From positions 48,573 to 112,572 of the forward strand of contig JANXCW010000010.1 of assembly GCA_025059775.1 (NCBI GenBank): a stretch of 64,000 bases of DNA. Direction: 5' to 3'. Below the pieces are notes generated by a model, which made no database searches, was not told the DNA's origin, and was given only the letters and a program-made list of their open reading frames with translations. Source of the stretch: Armatimonadota bacterium (GTDB lineage: Bacteria > Sysuimicrobiota > Sysuimicrobiia > Sysuimicrobiales > Sysuimicrobiaceae). Positions 36,716-46,301 of this stretch are shown here, in pieces. Position numbers and translations under genes: made by a program. Every line of letters begins with the position of its first letter. Position 1 is the stretch's first letter.

Positions 36716-37939
36716 TTATTCCCGCCAGAGGACCCGAAACACGAGGAGGGCGCCGCCCAAAAGCCCCGCAGAGCAGAGGGGGACGAGGCGAAGTCCTAGA
36801 TCCTCTCCCGGCGCGTATCCCAGGGAGAGCAGAAGGCCGCTGAGGGCCGCGGCTATGGCGTTGGCCAGGTTCAACGTCACCCCCTGGAGGGCGAAGTGCA
36901 GGGCCTCGTGCCCCCCGTTCCCCGCGGCGATCTCCGCCAGTACCGCGTTGGGCAGGGCATACAGCCCCGCGAGCGGAAGCCCCGCGAGGGCGATGAGGGC
37001 GTATCCATGCCACAGGGGGGGGATCCCGGGTACGAGGCCAATGAGGGAGACCAGCGGCAGCAGGGGCACCGCCACGGCCAGCACCCGTCTTAAAGCCCGT
37101 CGGGGGCCGAGTCGCTTTCCCCACGTCAGGATCACGGGGAGTCCGCAGAGGGTCGAGAGAAGTGCGAGGCTGAGAACCCTCCCCACGGCCTCCAGGGCCA
37201 CGCCCATGAGCACGGTGGCGAAGAACACCAGGACCGGCGGGAGGAGGCTGAGCCCCACCCAGGCAAGCCCTAGGCTCAGCAAGTACGCCCGGAGCTGCGG
37301 TCGGCCCAGGACCTCAGCCAGGGTGCGGTTGAGGGGCTCCGGACCTCCTTGCCCTCCTTCCTGTACCGCGAGGCTCGCGGCCCACAGGAGCAGCACCGCG
37401 GCCCCCGCGAACGCCCCACCCATGGCGGGAAAGCCAGAGCCGTGCACCAGCCACGCGGAGAGGGTGTAGGCGATGCCCGTGCCCACCACATTCCCCGCCG
37501 CCTGTGCCACCGCGGCTAAGACGCGCTCCCTGCCGGGCCAGAACTCCGTCAGCATGGCAAGGTAGGGGTTCACCACCAGAGAGAACAGGAAGAAAAAGCT
37601 GCAGAGCAGTCCCGCCAGGGAGATGAACGGCTGCCCGGGAGACGGCATCCACACCAGCGCGAAGGTCAGAGCCAGCAGCGGCGCCCCGCCTACCACGAAC
37701 GGGCGCCGACGGCCCCACGGGGACCTGAGGCGGTCGCTCCAGGAAGCCACCAGCGGCTCTGCCACCGCGTTCGTGAGACGGCCCAGGGCCAGGGCCAACC
37801 CCACCTGCCCCGGGGGCAGGAGGCGGTCCCCCGTGGGCGGTGCGTAGAAGGGGTAGACCCAGAGGACCAGGGTTTGGAGGAGCAGGGAGGCTCCGAGACC
37901 TCCCAGGGCATACAGTCCGGGTCGTGCCCGCCCCGCCAC
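36716..37939 (-). CDS. MFS transporter of the glycoside-pentoside-hexuronide type
   Basis: A 407-residue transporter with about twelve helices. The loop sequence SWSDRLRSPWGRRRPFVVGGAP after helix 2 is the marker of the MelB/GPH family (sugar-cation symport). It could import a glycoside or nucleoside. The phosphoribosyltransferase gene lies 6 bp upstream on the same strand, so uptake of a purine or nucleoside is conceivable but not shown. The 3' end is convergent with gltB. Confidence 0.82.
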   Translation of the reverse strand: MAGRARPGLYALGGLGASLLLQTLVLWVYPFYAPPTGDRLLPPGQVGLALALGRLTNAVAEPLVASWSDRLRSPWGRRRPFVVGGAPLLALTFALVWMPSPGQPFISLAGLLCSFFFLFSLVVNPYLAMLTEFWPGRERVLAAVAQAAGNVVGTGIAYTLSAWLVHGSGFPAMGGAFAGAAVLLLWAASLAVQEGGQGGPEPLNRTLAEVLGRPQLRAYLLSLGLAWVGLSLLPPVLVFFATVLMGVALEAVGRVLSLALLSTLCGLPVILTWGKRLGPRRALRRVLAVAVPLLPLVSLIGLVPGIPPLWHGYALIALAGLPLAGLYALPNAVLAEIAAGNGGHEALHFALQGVTLNLANAIAAALSGLLLSLGYAPGEDLGLRLVPLCSAGLLGGALLVFRVLWRE

Positions 37940-37945
37940 GCGGTC

Positions 37946-38527
37946 TCAGTCCGTGGTAAACACAGGGAGGCGCTCCAGGTGGATGAGTTCGGGGTCACGG
38001 TAGGCGTCTCCCTCCAGCAGGACCGCGGCCTTCGCGGTGATGCGGGCTCCCAACTGTTCCATGAGGGCCGTCGCGGCCCGGAAGGTCCCCCCCGTGCTCA
38101 CCACGTCGTCCACCACCCCCACCCGCCTACCCCGCACCACCTCCGCGTCGAGGCCGTTGAGCACGAGGGTGTGGGCCCCGGGCTCCATGATGGAGCGGGC
38201 CTCCACCGCCACGGGATTCCGCATGTACCGCTTCACCGCCCGCCGGCACACCACGTACGGGAAGAACTGCCCGTGGCGGGGCTCCGAGAGGTAAGTGGAG
38301 ATCATGTGGGCCAGGGCGGCGGACTTCATGGCCAGGGCCACCAGCACCTCGAACTCGCACTGTCTCAGCTCCGCCGCGAGCGCCCGGGCGCAGGCGTTGG
38401 TGAGCTCCACATCTCCCACCATCCGGAAGAAGGGCACCCACACGCCCGGCCGGACCTCCTCCACGGGCAGCAGCCGTCTGACCCCGGCTACCCGGAGCTC
38501 GTAGTGGGTCTGACCCTCGTAGCGCAT
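37946..38527 (-). CDS. Purine-type phosphoribosyltransferase
   Basis: A 193-residue PRTase starting MRYEGQTHYELRVAGVRRLLPV. The PRPP-binding loop is GVVDDVVSTGGTF (about residues 128-140). The general layout resembles adenine phosphoribosyltransferases, but the base-binding hood differs and specificity is unclear. The GTG at 38569 would give 14 extra residues, but a promoter ends only 3 bp upstream of it, so ATG 38527 with GAGGGAGG before it is preferred. Confidence 0.78.
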   Translation of the reverse strand: MRYEGQTHYELRVAGVRRLLPVEEVRPGVWVPFFRMVGDVELTNACARALAAELRQCEFEVLVALAMKSAALAHMISTYLSEPRHGQFFPYVVCRRAVKRYMRNPVAVEARSIMEPGAHTLVLNGLDAEVVRGRRVGVVDDVVSTGGTFRAATALMEQLGARITAKAAVLLEGDAYRDPELIHLERLPVFTTD

Positions 38528-38571
38528 GGCCTCCCTCGGGAACGGAAGCGTGAGGTCTTTGTTATCCACTT

Positions 38572-38600
38572 ACACTAGCACTCTGTGCGTTCCCTGTCAG
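38572..38600 (-). promoter_or_regulatory. Sigma-70-type promoter of the phosphoribosyltransferase operon
   Basis: On the minus strand CTGACA (38595-38600) is followed after exactly 17 bp by TAGTGT (38572-38577). Transcription would start near 38565, between the two candidate start codons, and favours the shorter protein. Confidence 0.55.
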
Positions 38601-38753
38601 CTCCGTAGCCCCCCGTACCTGGCACACGCCCGCAGAACCAAGCCCCATCTTCGCGGATTCCGCCGACCCGGTGGAGGATCGGCCCTGCTTGGCTTCTCCG
38701 CCACCTCGCGGAGCCGTCACGGGTAGAAAGGCTTAAAATGAAAGGCAAAAGCC

Positions 38754-39617
38754 ATGGAGATTCCACCGGGAACGCAGCTCGTGGCTCTGCTGGGCGACCC
38801 CGTGGCCCACAGCCTGTCGCCCCGCATGCATGCCGCGGCCTTCGCGGCCCTGAGGCTGCGGTGGGCGTACGTGGCCCTGCGGGTTCTTCCCTCGGATCTC
38901 CCGGAGGCGGTACGGGGCTTGCGGGCCCTGGGGTTTGCGGGCGCCAACATCACCGTCCCCCACAAGGAAGCAGCGGTGCAGCTCGTGGATCGGCTGGATG
39001 AGGTGGCCAGGGCCTGCGGGGCCGTGAACACCGTTGTCTTCGGGGAGAGCCGCCGGGCGTACGGCTACAACACGGACGTGGCGGGCGTGCGCCGCACCCT
39101 GGAGCACGCGGGCTTCCGGCCGGCGGGATGTCGGGCCGCGGTGCTGGGGGCCGGCGGATCGGCCCGGGCGGTGTGCGTGGCCCTGGCCCAGGAGGGTGTG
39201 GCGGAGGTGGCTCTCTTCGCCCGGCGGGTGGAGCGGGCGGAGTTCCTCGCTGGACAGATGAGCACCCTCTTTCCCCAGGTGCGCTTTGCGGCGTATCCGC
39301 TCGAGCCCGCGGCCCTCCGGACGCACCTGGTGGGGGCCGATCTCCTCGTGAACGCCACGCCCGTGGGCATGCACCCGGATCGAGACGCAAGCCCCCTCCC
39401 CTCCCCGGAATTCCTGCACCACCGCATGGCGGTCTTCGATCTGGTGTACAATCCCCCCCGTACGCGCCTGCTGCAGATGGCGCAGCAGGCGGGAGCCCGG
39501 ACCATCGGGGGGCTGCTGATGCTGGCCTATCAGGGCGCCAGCAGTTTCGAGCTGTGGACCGGAAAGCCCGCGCCGGTGGAGGTCATGCTCCGGGCCATCG
39601 GCGTACTGGAGGAGTGA
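38754..39617 (+). CDS. aroE: Shikimate dehydrogenase
   Basis: Reduces 3-dehydroshikimate with NADPH. A 287-residue protein with substrate-site motifs LLGDPVAHSLSPRMHAAAF and NITVPHKEAA (catalytic Lys), NTDVAG (Asp), the NADP-binding AVLGAGGSARAV, and NATPVGMHP. It opens the aro operon aroE-aroC-aroKB-aroQ-aroH-aroA, with 3-bp spacing to aroC. The 184-bp spacer upstream contains TAAAAT (38734-38739) as a possible -10, but no clear -35. Confidence 0.95.
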   Translation: MEIPPGTQLVALLGDPVAHSLSPRMHAAAFAALRLRWAYVALRVLPSDLPEAVRGLRALGFAGANITVPHKEAAVQLVDRLDEVARACGAVNTVVFGESRRAYGYNTDVAGVRRTLEHAGFRPAGCRAAVLGAGGSARAVCVALAQEGVAEVALFARRVERAEFLAGQMSTLFPQVRFAAYPLEPAALRTHLVGADLLVNATPVGMHPDRDASPLPSPEFLHHRMAVFDLVYNPPRTRLLQMAQQAGARTIGGLLMLAYQGASSFELWTGKPAPVEVMLRAIGVLEE

Positions 39618-39620
39618 CCC

Positions 39621-40751
39621 GTGGTGCTCCGCCTCCTCACCGCGGGGGAGTCACACGGCCGGGGTCTCGTGGCGGTGGTGGAGGGGCTTCCCGCGGGGCT
39701 TCCCGTGGACGCGGAAGCCCTGGACCATCAGCTCGCACGCCGGCAGCGGGGCTACGGCCGGGGCGGTCGGATGCAGATCGAGCAGGACCGGGCGGAGATC
39801 CTCTCAGGGGTGCTGGACGGCCGCACCATCGGAGCCCCGGTGGCGATCCTCGTGTGGAACCGGGACTGGCGCACTCATGAGAATCCCATCACTCGCCCCC
39901 GGCCCGGACACGCGGACCTCGTGGGCGCCCTGAAGTACGGGTTCGACGACGTCCGGTATGCGCTCGAACGCGCGAGCGCCCGGGAGACCGCAGCCCGGGT
40001 AGCGGGATGCACCCTGGCCCGGCTGCTGCTGGAGCAGTTTGGGATCCGGGTCTTCAGCCACGTGGTCACCCTGGGTGGGGTCTCCGTGCAGCATCTCCCG
40101 GACTCCTGGGAGGCCATCGCCCAGGCCGCGGAGGAGAGCGAGGTGCGGTGCGCGGATCCTGAAGCCGCCGCCCGCATGCGGGAGGCCATTGACGAGGCGA
40201 AGGCCCGCGGGGATACCTTGGGCGGGGTCGTGGAGATCGTGGCCCTGGGCGTTCCGCCGGGGCTAGGCTCCTACGTGCACTGGGATCGGCGCCTCGATGG
40301 CCGCCTGGCGCAGGCAGTGATGAGCGTGCAGGCCATTAAGGGGGTTGCCATCGGCGATGCGTTTGCCATCGCCGCCGCTCCGGGCTCCCGGGCTCACGAC
40401 GAGATCTTCTACGACCCCGCCCGGGGGTTCTACCGGGAGACCAACCGGGCGGGAGGGCTGGAGGCCGGGGTCACGAACGGGATGCCCATCCTCATCCGGG
40501 CGGCCATGAAGCCTCTGGCCACCCTCCGGTCCCCCCTTCACTCCGTGGACCTGCGCACCCGGGAGCCCAGTCCCGGGGCCGTGGTACGGTCGGACGTCAC
40601 CACGGTGCCCGCGGCGGGGGTGGTGTGCGAGGCCATGGTGTGTCTGGTGCTCGCGGACGCCCTCTGTGAGAAGTTCGGATCCGACACCCTTCAGGAGATG
40701 CGGGAGGCCTACGACCGCTATCTCCGCCGCATCCACTGGAGCCCTCCGTAA
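39621..40751 (+). CDS. aroC: Chorismate synthase
   Basis: Uses reduced FMN to eliminate phosphate from EPSP, giving chorismate. A 376-residue protein with GTG start. Family blocks: [76 protein letters not shown], and [13 protein letters not shown]. Co-transcribed within the aro cluster (gap to aroKB 4 bp). Confidence 0.97.
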   Translation: MVLRLLTAGESHGRGLVAVVEGLPAGLPVDAEALDHQLARRQRGYGRGGRMQIEQDRAEILSGVLDGRTIGAPVAILVWNRDWRTHENPITRPRPGHADLVGALKYGFDDVRYALERASARETAARVAGCTLARLLLEQFGIRVFSHVVTLGGVSVQHLPDSWEAIAQAAEESEVRCADPEAAARMREAIDEAKARGDTLGGVVEIVALGVPPGLGSYVHWDRRLDGRLAQAVMSVQAIKGVAIGDAFAIAAAPGSRAHDEIFYDPARGFYRETNRAGGLEAGVTNGMPILIRAAMKPLATLRSPLHSVDLRTREPSPGAVVRSDVTTVPAAGVVCEAMVCLVLADALCEKFGSDTLQEMREAYDRYLRRIHWSPP

Positions 40752-40755
40752 GCGC

Positions 40756-42342
40756 ATGCGGAGCATTGCCCTCATCGGGTTCATGGGAAGCGGGAAGACC
40801 AGCGTGGGCCGGGAGCTGGCGCGACGGTTGGGATGGTCCTTTGTGGACACGGACGAACTCGTGGAGCTCCGAGCGGGACGCTCCATTTCCGAGATCTTCG
40901 TGCAGGACGGGGAGGCTACCTTCCGGGCCCTGGAGCGGGAGGCGGTGCGGGAGGCGGCTCGCATGCACCCCGCGGTCATCGCGTGCGGGGGTGGGGTTCC
41001 TATGGATCCCGCGAACGTTTTGGAGCTGCGTCGCACCTGCCGCCTTGTGCTCTTGGAGGCTGACCTCCCCACGGTCCTGGCGCGGGTGGGCGGTAGTGCG
41101 AACCGGCCGCTTCTGCAAGGGGATCCTGCGGGCCGCGCGCAACAGCTCCTGCGGGAGCGCACACCCCGCTACCGGGAGGTGGCAGACCTGGTGGTGGACA
41201 CCTCGGACCTCTCCGTATCCGCGGCCGCGGAGCGCATCCTCGAGGGGATCGCGGAGCTCGAGTGCCGCACCGTGGAGGTGGTCCTCCCCCACCACCGATA
41301 CTCCGTTCACGTAGGGGAGGGGATCCTCCCGCTCGTGGCCCTAGACCTGCTCCGGGTGGGAGTCCGCCGGGCAGCCCTCCTCACACACCCGTCCTTGTGG
41401 CGCCGCTACGGCGAAAGACTCGCCGCAGCCCTGGGGGCCTGGGGGATCGAGCCGTCCCCGATCCTCGTGCCCCCGGGGGAGCGCAGCAAGACCCTCGCGG
41501 CCGCGCGCCGGGTATACGAGGCCATGGCCGCCTCCCGCCTGGACCGTACTTCCGGTGTGCTGGCCCTGGGCGGGGGAGTGGTGGGGGATCTGGGAGGGTT
41601 TGTGGCCGCCACCTACATGCGCGGGATCCCCCTTTTCCTCCTCCCCACCACCCTGCTCGCGCAGGTGGATGCGAGCGTCGGCGGGAAAACCGCCCTCAAC
41701 CTTACGGCCCGCAACCTCATCGGTGTCTTCTGGCAGCCCGCGGCGGTGGTCTCGGATGTGGCCACCCTGCACTCCCTGCCCGCTCGGGAGCTGCGGGCGG
41801 GACTTGCGGAGGCCATCAAGCACGCGGCCATCGCGGACGAGGGGCTCTTCGCGTGGCTGGAGGAGCGCCTGCCAGAGATCCTCCGCCGGGAGCCGGGGGT
41901 TCTCACCGACCTCGTGGCCCGCAACGTGGCCATCAAGGCCCGGTTCGTCGTGGCGGACGAGCGGGAGACGGACGGAGCCCGGGAGGCCCTGAACTTCGGG
42001 CACACGGTGGCCCATGCCCTCGAGGCCGCCCTGGACTACCGGATCCCCCACGGCGAGGCGGTGGCCCAGGGCATGGTAGCGGAAGCCCGGCTGGCCGTGC
42101 GGATGGGTTTGCTCGGGGCCGGGGAGGCGGCTCGGCTGGAAGCCCTCGTTGCACGGGCCGGCCTCCCAACCCGCCTTCCTCCCCTAGATCCCCACGACCT
42201 CCTGAACCGGATGGGCCTCGACAAGAAGGTGCGCGCGGGAAGGTTGCGTTTTTCGCTCCCGGAGCGCATCGGGAGGGTACGGACGGGCGTTTCCGTGGAG
42301 CCCCCACTCGTCCTGGAGATCCTTCAGGAGTCACGGCGATGA
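40756..42342 (+). CDS. aroKB: Fused shikimate kinase / 3-dehydroquinate synthase (AroKB)
   Basis: A 528-residue fusion. Residues 1-165 form a shikimate kinase with Walker A GFMGSGKTS, FVDTDELVELRAGRSI and the substrate motif CGGGVPM. From about residue 172 a 3-dehydroquinate synthase follows: HVGEGIL, NAD-binding ALGGGVVGDLGGFVAATYMRGIP, ASVGGKTALNL, and metal ligands in ALNFGHTVAHALEAALDYRIPHGEAV. Such kinase-first AroKB fusions are known in a few bacteria including Thermotogales. It supplies two non-adjacent steps from one polypeptide. Confidence 0.95.
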   Translation: MRSIALIGFMGSGKTSVGRELARRLGWSFVDTDELVELRAGRSISEIFVQDGEATFRALEREAVREAARMHPAVIACGGGVPMDPANVLELRRTCRLVLLEADLPTVLARVGGSANRPLLQGDPAGRAQQLLRERTPRYREVADLVVDTSDLSVSAAAERILEGIAELECRTVEVVLPHHRYSVHVGEGILPLVALDLLRVGVRRAALLTHPSLWRRYGERLAAALGAWGIEPSPILVPPGERSKTLAAARRVYEAMAASRLDRTSGVLALGGGVVGDLGGFVAATYMRGIPLFLLPTTLLAQVDASVGGKTALNLTARNLIGVFWQPAAVVSDVATLHSLPARELRAGLAEAIKHAAIADEGLFAWLEERLPEILRREPGVLTDLVARNVAIKARFVVADERETDGAREALNFGHTVAHALEAALDYRIPHGEAVAQGMVAEARLAVRMGLLGAGEAARLEALVARAGLPTRLPPLDPHDLLNRMGLDKKVRAGRLRFSLPERIGRVRTGVSVEPPLVLEILQESRR

Positions 42343-42794
42343 AAATCCTCGTGCTCTCAGGACCGAACCTGAACCTGCTGGGTGAGCGGGAACCGCAGAT
42401 CTACGGTACCGTTACCCTGGCGGAGATCGAGGCGCAGGTACGCAGGCGAGCGGAGGAGCTGGGGGTAGAAGTGCGGTTTGTGCAGTCCAACCACGAGGGG
42501 GAGCTCATCGATGCGCTGCACGCGGCCCGTCGGGACTGTGCGGCGGTGGTTCTGAACCCTGGGGCCTTCGCCCACACCTCCCTCGCCCTGCGGGACGCCA
42601 TCGCGGCCCTATCCCTCCCTGTGGTGGAGGTGCATCTCACGAACGTCTACGCGCGGGCTTCGGAGCCCTTCCGGAGAAGGCTGGTGCTGGCACCCGTGGT
42701 CCGGGGCCTCATCATAGGGTTCGGGCCTGAGAGCTACGTCCTCGGACTGGAGGCCGCGGTGCGGCTTGCGCGGGGAAAGGAGGAAGTGCGGTGA
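42339..42794 (+). CDS. aroQ: Type II 3-dehydroquinate dehydratase
   Basis: A 151-residue dehydratase making 3-dehydroshikimate. Typical motifs are [19 protein letters not shown] (catalytic Tyr), [31 protein letters not shown] and [18 protein letters not shown]. The ATG overlaps the aroKB stop by 4 bp and its own stop overlaps the aroH start, showing tight coupling in the operon. Confidence 0.96.
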   Translation: MKILVLSGPNLNLLGEREPQIYGTVTLAEIEAQVRRRAEELGVEVRFVQSNHEGELIDALHAARRDCAAVVLNPGAFAHTSLALRDAIAALSLPVVEVHLTNVYARASEPFRRRLVLAPVVRGLIIGFGPESYVLGLEAAVRLARGKEEVR

Positions 42795-43159
42795 AGGTGC
42801 GGGGAATCCGCGGAGCCATCCGGGTGGAGGACAACACCGCGGAGGCGATCCTCGAAGCCTCCCGTCGGCTGCTCCAGGAGATGGTCCGCGCCAACGCCGT
42901 GGAACCCGAGGACGTGGCCGCGGTGATCTTCACCTGCACCCCGGACCTCAACGCCACCTTTCCCGCGGAGGCCGCCCGCGACATGGGATGGAACCGGGTC
43001 CCGCTGCTCTGCGGCCAGGAGATGGACGTACCCGGGGCGATGACCCGGGTGCTCCGGGTGCTCATGCTGGTGAACACCTCCCTTCCTCAAGAGGAGATCG
43101 TGCACGTATACCTCGGGGAGGCCGAGAAGCTGCGGCCCGACCTCCAGAGTGCCCAGTAG
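42791..43159 (+). CDS. aroH: Monofunctional chorismate mutase, AroH class
   Basis: A 122-residue trimeric mutase turning chorismate into prephenate, the branch toward Phe and Tyr. Signature [39 protein letters not shown] and [11 protein letters not shown] are seen; this fold is found mainly in Bacillota and some thermophiles. GTG start in the 4-bp overlap with aroQ. Its insertion before aroA links chorismate use to its synthesis. Confidence 0.95.
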   Translation: MKVRGIRGAIRVEDNTAEAILEASRRLLQEMVRANAVEPEDVAAVIFTCTPDLNATFPAEAARDMGWNRVPLLCGQEMDVPGAMTRVLRVLMLVNTSLPQEEIVHVYLGEAEKLRPDLQSAQ

Positions 43160-43161
43160 CC

Positions 43162-44442
43162 ATGCCCGAGCTCGTGGTACGCCCTGCCTGCCTGCGCGGC
43201 CGCCTCCGTCCACCCCCGGACAAGTCCGTCTCCCACCGGGCCGCCCTCCTGGGCGCCGTGGCCTCCGGCACCACCAGGGCCAGGAGGTTCCTGGTCGCCG
43301 CGGATACCTTATCCACTGTGCGCTGCCTGCAAGCGCTCGGCGTGGAAGCAGAGCTCAACGGCGACACCCTCACGGTGCGGGGCCGTGGGATTCGGGGGTT
43401 CCTGCCGCCTCAGCGCGTCCTGGACGTGGGCAACTCCGGCACCACCCTGCGCCTTCTGTGCGGGCTTCTGGCCCAGCACCCCTTTGAGGCCACCCTGGAC
43501 GGGGATGCGTCCATCCGCCGCCGGCCCATGGATCGGGTCATGCGGCCTCTCCGGGAGATGGGCGCGTGGTTTGAGGCCCGCGAGGACCGGTTCGCGCCCC
43601 TGCGGGTGAGGGGCGGAGACCTGCGGCCCATCCGCTACGCCCTCCCCGTGGCGAGCGCCCAGGTCAAATCGGCAATCCTGCTCGCGGGCCTGGCCGCGGA
43701 GGGGAGGACCGCGGTACTTGAGCCCCAGGTCTGTCGGGATCACACGGAGCGTCTGCTGCGAGCTATGGGCGTGCCCGTGGAGACCGTTGGACGGGAGATC
43801 TCCCTGGCCGGACCCGCCCAACCCCGGGCCCTGGAGCTCACCGTTCCCGGGGATCTCTCCTCCGCCGCCTTCTTCCTGGTGGCGGCCGCGGCGCAGCCCG
43901 GTTCCGAGCTTGTGGTAGAGGACGTGGGCCTCAACCCTACCCGGACGGGAGTCCTCGAAGCCCTCCGCGCCATGGGAGCCCAATTGGAGGCCGCTGTCCT
44001 GCGGGAGGAGGGCGGGGAGCCCGTGGGGTGCGTGGTGGTGCGGGGCGCGGAGCTGCACGGGGCGGAGATCCGAGGGGAGATCATCCCCCGGCTCATCGAC
44101 GAGATTCCAGCCCTCGCGGTGGCCGCCGCCGCGGCGGAAGGAGAGACGGTCATCCGGGATGCCACGGAGCTGCGGGTGAAGGAGTCCGACCGTATCCGCT
44201 CCCTCGTCTTGAACCTGCGGGCCGTAGGGATCGAAGCCGAGGAGCTTCCCGACGGCCTCGTCATCCGAGGAGGCCGGATCCGGGGAGGAGTGGTGGAATC
44301 CTTCGGGGACCATCGCATCGCCATGGCCTTTGCGGTGGCGGGCCTGCTGTCGGAGGAGGGGGGCATCGTTCGGGATTCCGCTTGCATCGCCACCAGCTTC
44401 CCGGACTTTGAGCGGACGTTGGGATCGCTATGTGGGGCGTGA
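43162..44442 (+). CDS. aroA: 5-enolpyruvylshikimate-3-phosphate synthase
   Basis: A 426-residue enzyme joining shikimate-3-phosphate and PEP. Conserved blocks are PPPDKSVSHRAALLGAVASG, VGNSGTTLRLLCGLLA, DGDASIRRRPMDRV, SAQVKSAILLAGL, DLSSAAFFLVAAAA, ELRVKESDRIRSL and SFGDHRIAMAFAVAG. Starts 2 bp after aroH. Length and motif spacing are normal. It closes the shikimate genes; DAHP synthase is not in the window. Confidence 0.97.
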   Translation: MPELVVRPACLRGRLRPPPDKSVSHRAALLGAVASGTTRARRFLVAADTLSTVRCLQALGVEAELNGDTLTVRGRGIRGFLPPQRVLDVGNSGTTLRLLCGLLAQHPFEATLDGDASIRRRPMDRVMRPLREMGAWFEAREDRFAPLRVRGGDLRPIRYALPVASAQVKSAILLAGLAAEGRTAVLEPQVCRDHTERLLRAMGVPVETVGREISLAGPAQPRALELTVPGDLSSAAFFLVAAAAQPGSELVVEDVGLNPTRTGVLEALRAMGAQLEAAVLREEGGEPVGCVVVRGAELHGAEIRGEIIPRLIDEIPALAVAAAAAEGETVIRDATELRVKESDRIRSLVLNLRAVGIEAEELPDGLVIRGGRIRGGVVESFGDHRIAMAFAVAGLLSEEGGIVRDSACIATSFPDFERTLGSLCGA

Positions 44443-45311
44443 GGGAAAGCCGCATCCCCGCCGGGGGCGTACCGGTCCGGTTCCTGGAGGCCGGCTCGGG
44501 GCCCGTGGTGTTCCTCCTCCACGGAGCGGACTTCGGGAGTGCCGAGCTCACCTGGCGGCCCACCATTCCGGTGCTGGCCGAACACTTCCGCGTCATCGCC
44601 CCAGACCTCCCCGGCCACGGCCACACCCCATCTCTTCCCGGTCCTCCCGCCACGGAGGCGTACCTCCGGTGGTTCGGGTCTTTCATGGACGCTCTGGGGA
44701 TCAAACGGGCTGCCCTGGTAGGTCTCTCCTTGGGGGGTGCCATCTCCTTGGGATTCGCACTTCAAAACCCGGATCGGGTGGGCCGGTTGGTGCTGGTGGC
44801 CAGCTACGGCCTTATGCGCCGGGTGCCCCTGCACGCCCTCGCCTACCGCCTCGTACGCCTTCCCCCTTTCCTCTCCCTCCTCGCCCGCCTGCGCGCCTCC
44901 CCGAACCCGTTCCTGTTGCGTCTGGGCCTCCGGTGGATCGTATCCGATCCCGGAGCCATCTCCCCGGACCTGCTGCGGGAGATCCGGGAGGCGATGCGGA
45001 CGCGGGGACCCCGGAGTCTCTTTTACGCGTGGCTCGCCACGGAGCTCGATCGAAAGGCTGTGCGCACCTGCTACCTCGACCGGCTGCACGAACTGCGCCC
45101 CTCCACCCTGCTTCTGCATGGAGACCGGGATCGTCTGGTACCGGTGGGATCCGCTCGGGAGGCCGCGCACCGGATCCCACACGCGCGCCTCGTGGTCCTT
45201 ACCGGGTGCGGACACTGGGTACCCCGGGAGCGGCCGGAGGAATTCCACCGGGAGTTGGTGGCGTTCCTCACGCAGGTGGAGTCGCGCACCGATGCCGGAG
45301 CCTCTGTTTGA
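44430..45311 (+). CDS. Alpha/beta-fold hydrolase
   Basis: A 293-residue cytosolic hydrolase. The oxyanion-type VFLLHGADFGSAE, nucleophile elbow GLSLGGAI, acid in LLHGDRDRLVPV and His in LTGCGHWVPRERPEEF form a complete triad. The family covers esterases, haloalkane dehalogenases and C-C hydrolases; no substrate can be named. It overlaps the aroA end by 13 bp, and the DUF72 gene overlaps its end by 20 bp, so it belongs to the same transcript. Confidence 0.88.
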   Translation: MWGVRESRIPAGGVPVRFLEAGSGPVVFLLHGADFGSAELTWRPTIPVLAEHFRVIAPDLPGHGHTPSLPGPPATEAYLRWFGSFMDALGIKRAALVGLSLGGAISLGFALQNPDRVGRLVLVASYGLMRRVPLHALAYRLVRLPPFLSLLARLRASPNPFLLRLGLRWIVSDPGAISPDLLREIREAMRTRGPRSLFYAWLATELDRKAVRTCYLDRLHELRPSTLLLHGDRDRLVPVGSAREAAHRIPHARLVVLTGCGHWVPRERPEEFHRELVAFLTQVESRTDAGASV

Positions 45312-46245
45312 ACATCCTCCCGCCGCCTACCCCCTGCGCCTGGGACGGGCGGAGGTGTATGTAGGCACCTGCTCGTGGGCCGATCCCCACTTCGTACGGG
45401 AAGGCGACTTCTACCCTCCTAAGGTGCGCCACAGGCCGGATCTCCGGCTGCGGTACTACGCCTCGGTCTTTCCCACCGTAGAGCTGGATGCCACCTACTA
45501 CGCCCTCCTCCCTCCGGCCCTCGCCCGCCGCTATGGGGAGTGGACGCCCCCAGGGTTCTTGCTGCACACGAAGGCCTTCGGGCTGTTCACCGGCCACGGC
45601 GTGGATCCCCGGCGGCTTCCTCCCCACATCCAGTCCTTTCTCCCTCCAGAGCTCCTCCACAGGCCCCGCCTTGTGCGGGAGGAGATCCCGGAGGAGGTCG
45701 AGACCCTGTGCTGGGAGGCGTTTTTGGAGTTCCTGCGGGTCCTCCAGCAGGCGGGCCGGCTTGGATACGTGCTCTTCCAATTCCCCCGGTGGGCGACGTT
45801 TTCCCAAAAAGCCCTCACGGAGCTGGAGCACATCCGGGCCATGCTGAGGGACTACCGGGTGGCGGTGGAGTTCCGGCACCGCTCTTGGCTTGTGCCACCG
45901 AACCGCCGGAAGACCCTGGAGAGCCTGCGGGCCCTGGATTTCATCTACACCGTGCCCGACGAGCCCGACCTTCCCTGGACCGTCCCGCCGGAGGTGGCGG
46001 TGACTTCCAGTTGGTCCGTGGTACGGTTCCACGGTCGGAACGCCGCCGCCTGGAGCAGACGAGGGGCGACCACCCTGGAGGTCTACGACTACTGCTACGC
46101 CGAGGAGGAGCTGCGGCCGTGGGCCTACCGGGCCCGCTCCCTTGCCCAAGAGGTAGACCGGCTGTTCTTGATGTTCAACAACCACGTGCGCGGCAGTAGT
46201 GTCAGGAACGCCCAGATGCTCCTGCGGCTCCTGCAGGAGCCGTGA
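45292..46245 (+). CDS. DUF72 (YecE-like) TIM-barrel protein
   Basis: A 317-residue protein with family motifs VYVGTCSWADP, YYASVFPTVELDATYYALL, FLLHTKAFGLFTGHG, LGYVLFQFPRWATFS, VAVEFRHRSWL and a late VRFHGRNAAAW. DUF72 proteins resemble UV-endonuclease-like TIM barrels, with no proven reaction. The ATG overlaps the hydrolase gene. Confidence 0.9.
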   Translation: MPEPLFEHPPAAYPLRLGRAEVYVGTCSWADPHFVREGDFYPPKVRHRPDLRLRYYASVFPTVELDATYYALLPPALARRYGEWTPPGFLLHTKAFGLFTGHGVDPRRLPPHIQSFLPPELLHRPRLVREEIPEEVETLCWEAFLEFLRVLQQAGRLGYVLFQFPRWATFSQKALTELEHIRAMLRDYRVAVEFRHRSWLVPPNRRKTLESLRALDFIYTVPDEPDLPWTVPPEVAVTSSWSVVRFHGRNAAAWSRRGATTLEVYDYCYAEEELRPWAYRARSLAQEVDRLFLMFNNHVRGSSVRNAQMLLRLLQEP

Positions 46246-46301
46246 ACCGGTCCGCCCAGGACCCCGTACACTGGAGGAGGACACTCCTCGGAGGGAACAC
46301 C

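Noticed and set aside
38570..38753. A riboswitch in the aroE upstream region
   Set aside because: No conserved aptamer or strong hairpin was seen; only a possible -10 (TAAAAT) near 38734.
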